Source of the DNA: Eggerthellaceae bacterium | Lineage (GTDB): Bacteria; Actinomycetota; Coriobacteriia; Coriobacteriales; Eggerthellaceae | Direction: 5' to 3' | NCBI GenBank assembly: GCA_017960005.1 | Contig: JAGCZM010000159.1 | Coordinates: forward strand, 1 to 7,116 | DNA length: 7,116 nucleotides | Shown: piece by piece, positions 5,610-7,116 of the stretch | Position numbering within the stretch: the first letter of the stretch is position 1 | How the letters are laid out: each line of letters opens with the position of its first letter | Translations under genes and position numbers: made by a program | Notes under the pieces: generated by a model | The model's input: only the letters and a program-made list of their open reading frames with translations | Databases searched by the model: none | What the model was told of the DNA's origin: nothing

Positions 5610-6389
5610 TTATTGAAGATTATTCTGGATTTTTCTGACTTGCTCGAAGAATTCCAGATTCTGCTGCATCAATCCGTCGATGCCGAGACGGTTCATCAAA
5701 CCTTTGGAGCTGTTGCCCATTGCCAAAACCATCATGCTTCTGCCCATCTGAGCACGGGCCATACCGCCCATCTCGTCATAACGACGCAACAAATCGGCCG
5801 CATGGGCGCTGTCCGGTTTGCCGCCGCCGTGGATGTAGCGGATGGTATCGAACATCAGCATATGCCATGCTTTTTTCTCTTTGGCGGTCAGAGGGCCGGC
5901 GATGATTTCTTCGTCTGCAACATTTTCTTCCTGAACACAGAGCGCTGCCCAAATGGGGCTTGCATCCGTTTGGGATTTCTCGATGACATGGGCAAGTTCT
6001 GTCCAGGAATCGGTCTTGTCTTCGGCAACCATGGAGTTTAAATCCCTCAGCACGGTCATGCGCTTAAACAGCGCATCGAAATCCACCTCAAGCTGGGAAA
6101 GATTGGCCTCGAACATCTCCTTCGTATCGCAAACCTCGGGCGATGCCTTCAAGGAAGCGTCGATGTCTTTTAAGGAGTATCCGAGATACTTCATGACCAA
6201 GATGTGGTAGAGCCTCTCACGATCGGCCATGGAATAAAGGCGCTGGTTTTGGGGGCCTTTGGCGGAAGGAGAAAGCAAGCCTTTTTGATCGTAGAATTGC
6301 AGCGTACGGATGCTGACGCCGACCACTTTTGCAAACTCCCCTACCGAGAGCAGTTCTTCTTCGTTGTTTTGCGCATTGACCTTGGACAT
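5610..6389 (-). CDS. MerR-family transcriptional regulator
   Basis: A 259-residue DNA-binding regulator. The N-terminal winged helix-turn-helix is clear: LSVGEFAKVVGVSIRTLQFYDQ... (14-35), then KGLLSPS and Asn-Gln-Arg-Leu-Tyr (48-52), and MKYLGYSLKDI (66-76). A helical segment at ~88-120 should form the antiparallel dimerisation coiled coil. The C-terminal ~130 residues are a larger effector domain, mostly helical, with Met-rich stretches around 205-240. The MerR/CueR metal-binding cysteine arrangement is absent, so it probably senses an organic ligand or another signal; a TipAS-like ligand domain is possible by size but not demonstrated. Start: ATG 6387-6389 with AAGGAG (complement of 6395-6400), spacing 5; the GTG two codons upstream lies against that RBS and is rejected. 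It follows a 67-residue small ORF by 30 bases on the same strand, so the two may be cotranscribed. No transporter or resistance gene in the window identifies its target. Confidence 0.88.
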   Translation of the reverse strand: MSKVNAQNNEEELLSVGEFAKVVGVSIRTLQFYDQKGLLSPSAKGPQNQRLYSMADRERLYHILVMKYLGYSLKDIDASLKASPEVCDTKEMFEANLSQLEVDFDALFKRMTVLRDLNSMVAEDKTDSWTELAHVIEKSQTDASPIWAALCVQEENVADEEIIAGPLTAKEKKAWHMLMFDTIRYIHGGGKPDSAHAADLLRRYDEMGGMARAQMGRSMMVLAMGNSSKGLMNRLGIDGLMQQNLEFFEQVRKIQNNLQ

Positions 6390-6419
6390 GAACACTCCTT
6401 ATTTGCAGCGGCGTAAAGT

Positions 6420-6623
6420 TTAATGGAATATGACGATTAAATGGCCCTTATCCTCGGTCAAAGCAAAAACTTTTCGGGCATAAAAGGAAAAATTTCTTCT
6501 CAAAACACTTGACCGTACCCTTACGTCGTCATTTATCTTGCTCGCGATAAAGGAAAGCGATTCAATCGTTTGTGCCTTTGACATCGCCAAATCGGGGCGT
6601 GGGTTATCATTGCGTTTATCCAA
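6420..6623 (-). CDS. Small ORF upstream of merR, 67 residues, unknown
   Basis: A probable short gene starting with TTG at 6621-6623, reading Met-Asp-Lys-Arg-Asn-Asp-Asn-Pro-Arg-Pro and ending Gly-His-Leu-Ile-Val-Ile-Phe-His. The product is basic (Arg-Val-Arg-Ser-Ser-Val-Leu-Arg-Arg-Asn-Phe in the middle) with no signal peptide or membrane helix. I recognise no family. The main support is an ideal GGAGGT Shine-Dalgarno (complement of 6631-6636) exactly 7 bases before the TTG. The same frame runs open to 6767, but the ATG at 6636-6638 has only a weak RBS and a start at 6767 would overlap the DUF454-like gene. The stop is 30 bases before the merR start and the spacing suggests an operon with it. 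It could also be an unexpressed frame, or a leader whose translation affects merR. Confidence 0.45.
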   Translation of the reverse strand: MDKRNDNPRPDLAMSKAQTIESLSFIASKINDDVRVRSSVLRRNFSFYARKVFALTEDKGHLIVIFH

Positions 6624-6630
6624 AGCGCTT

Positions 6631-6636
6631 ACCTCC
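6631..6636 (-). promoter_or_regulatory. Consensus ribosome-binding site before a TTG codon
   Basis: GGAGGT on the minus strand, 7 bases before TTG 6623-6621. It is the only six-base consensus Shine-Dalgarno of this part of the window and is the reason the small ORF is annotated from the TTG. Confidence 0.55.
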
Positions 6637-6638
6637 AT

Positions 6639-6696
6639 GAAACAACCGCCCTGCGCCTCGGTTTGACCTTGTTTGAAGAAAAGCAAAGGATCAAAA
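6639..6696. promoter_or_regulatory. Divergent intergenic region, small ORF/merR versus DUF454-like gene
   Basis: This 58-base stretch must hold the start signals of the DUF454-like gene and probably those of the small ORF. It contains a short dyad AACCG (6644-6648) / CGGTT (6659-6663) with a 10-base spacer. This could be an operator for the adjacent MerR protein, though the arms are short. No convincing -35/-10 pair is visible on either strand. Confidence 0.25.
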
Positions 6697-7116
6697 GTGA
6701 GCAAGACCAAGAAGTTTTTGTTTGTGGCGGGCGGAATCTTAAGTATCGGCGCCGGCGTGGCGGGCATCTATATCGAGTTTTTACCCACCGTTCCGTTTTT
6801 TCTGCTTGCCGTCTTTCTGCTTATCATGGGCATTGATTTCCTGAGAAACGGCATTAAAAAGACCGGATTTTTCAAAAGATACATCAGGCCTTTCCGCCTC
6901 AAAAAAGGCGTAACCGCCAGGGTCAAGGCCATCATCGTCGCCATCTTGCTGGTGACCTTGTTTGCCGCGGCATATTTCTCCCACTCCCTTGTGCTGTGGA
7001 TCATCCTCGGCATCCATATGATCGTGTTGCCCGCCGTGGTCATATTCAAACACAAGACAATCTCGGAAGAAGAAGCGCAGCGCATCTACGACGAGGCCGA
7101 AGCTGCGGAAGCATCC
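6697..7116 (+). CDS. DUF454/YbaN-like inner-membrane protein (3' end outside window)
   Basis: A membrane protein of unknown function, 140 codons visible and no stop before the window ends. It begins GTG at 6697 with AAAGGA at 6685-6690, spacing 6; the frame is closed by TGA at 6664-6666, and an alternative TTG at 6673 lacks a good RBS. Residues ~7-28 form a first hydrophobic helix, followed by Leu29-Pro-Thr-Val-Pro-Phe-Phe-Leu-Leu-Ala38, the Leu-Pro-Thr-x-Pro-Phe signature of the DUF454 (YbaN) family, and a second helix to ~49. A basic loop (Lys/Arg at 54-77) leads to two more helices at ~78-94 and ~98-117. The tail is acidic (Ser-Glu-Glu-Glu-Ala-Gln, then Glu/Ala rich) and longer than I expect for the family, which usually ends soon after the fourth helix. 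No biochemical role is established for the family. Divergent from the small ORF/merR unit, with 73 bases between starts. Confidence 0.75.
   Translation, partial: MSKTKKFLFVAGGILSIGAGVAGIYIEFLPTVPFFLLAVFLLIMGIDFLRNGIKKTGFFKRYIRPFRLKKGVTARVKAIIVAILLVTLFAAAYFSHSLVLWIILGIHMIVLPAVVIFKHKTISEEEAQRIYDEAEAAEAS

Noticed and set aside
6420..6767. 115-codon reading of the small ORF from ATG 6767
   Set aside because: It would overlap the first 71 bases of the DUF454-like gene, and its RBS is absent; the TTG at 6623 with GGAGGT is far better placed.
6768..7085. Minus-strand open frame of 105 codons at the right edge
   Set aside because: It is antisense to the DUF454-like frame, which shows membrane helices and the LPTxPF motif; composition is unlike a real protein.

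Overview
The window reads as chromosomal DNA of a roughly 50% GC Gram-positive-type bacterium. My best guess is a member of Actinomycetota, probably Coriobacteriia. The MurJ homologue carries the Tyr-Glu-Leu...Gly-Gly variant that I associate with actinobacterial flippases. There is a lipobox lipoprotein, Gram-positive-style strong Shine-Dalgarno sites, and a TGCAT-type dyad in front of argR. This assignment is inference from protein character; no marker gene is present. I see no IS element, tRNA, rRNA, CRISPR or phage gene.

Left part (1-1103, + strand): the C-terminal end of an NhaC-type Na+/H+ antiporter, a textbook intrinsic terminator, then a complete small metallo-beta-lactamase-fold hydrolase. 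The hydrolase meets the next gene tail to tail with one base between the stop codons.

Central part (1105-3853, - strand): a tight cluster argR -> lipoprotein -> murJ with gaps of 13 and 30 bases, very probably one operon. Its promoter lies in the 195-base divergent region 3854-4048, where a TGCAT-TT-ATGCA dyad overlaps the predicted -10/spacer and suggests ArgR autoregulation. On the other side, slyD (4049-4558, +) encodes an FKBP-type prolyl isomerase/metallochaperone with a Cys/His/Asp tail. It ends in a perfect palindromic terminator shared with the convergent gene.

Right part (4591-6623, - strand): a 67-residue small ORF with an ideal ribosome-binding site, a MerR-family regulator, a 158-base leader region with a LexA-like dyad and nested inverted repeats, and an unrecognised 286-residue cytoplasmic protein. 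At the right edge (6697-7116, +) is the start of a DUF454/YbaN-like membrane protein running out of the window.

Most of the window is ordinary housekeeping. The parts worth a second look are the unknown 286-residue protein with its possible damage-responsive, structured leader, the small ORF ahead of merR, and the coupling of an arginine repressor to the lipid II flippase gene. I do not see a convincing new multi-gene system.
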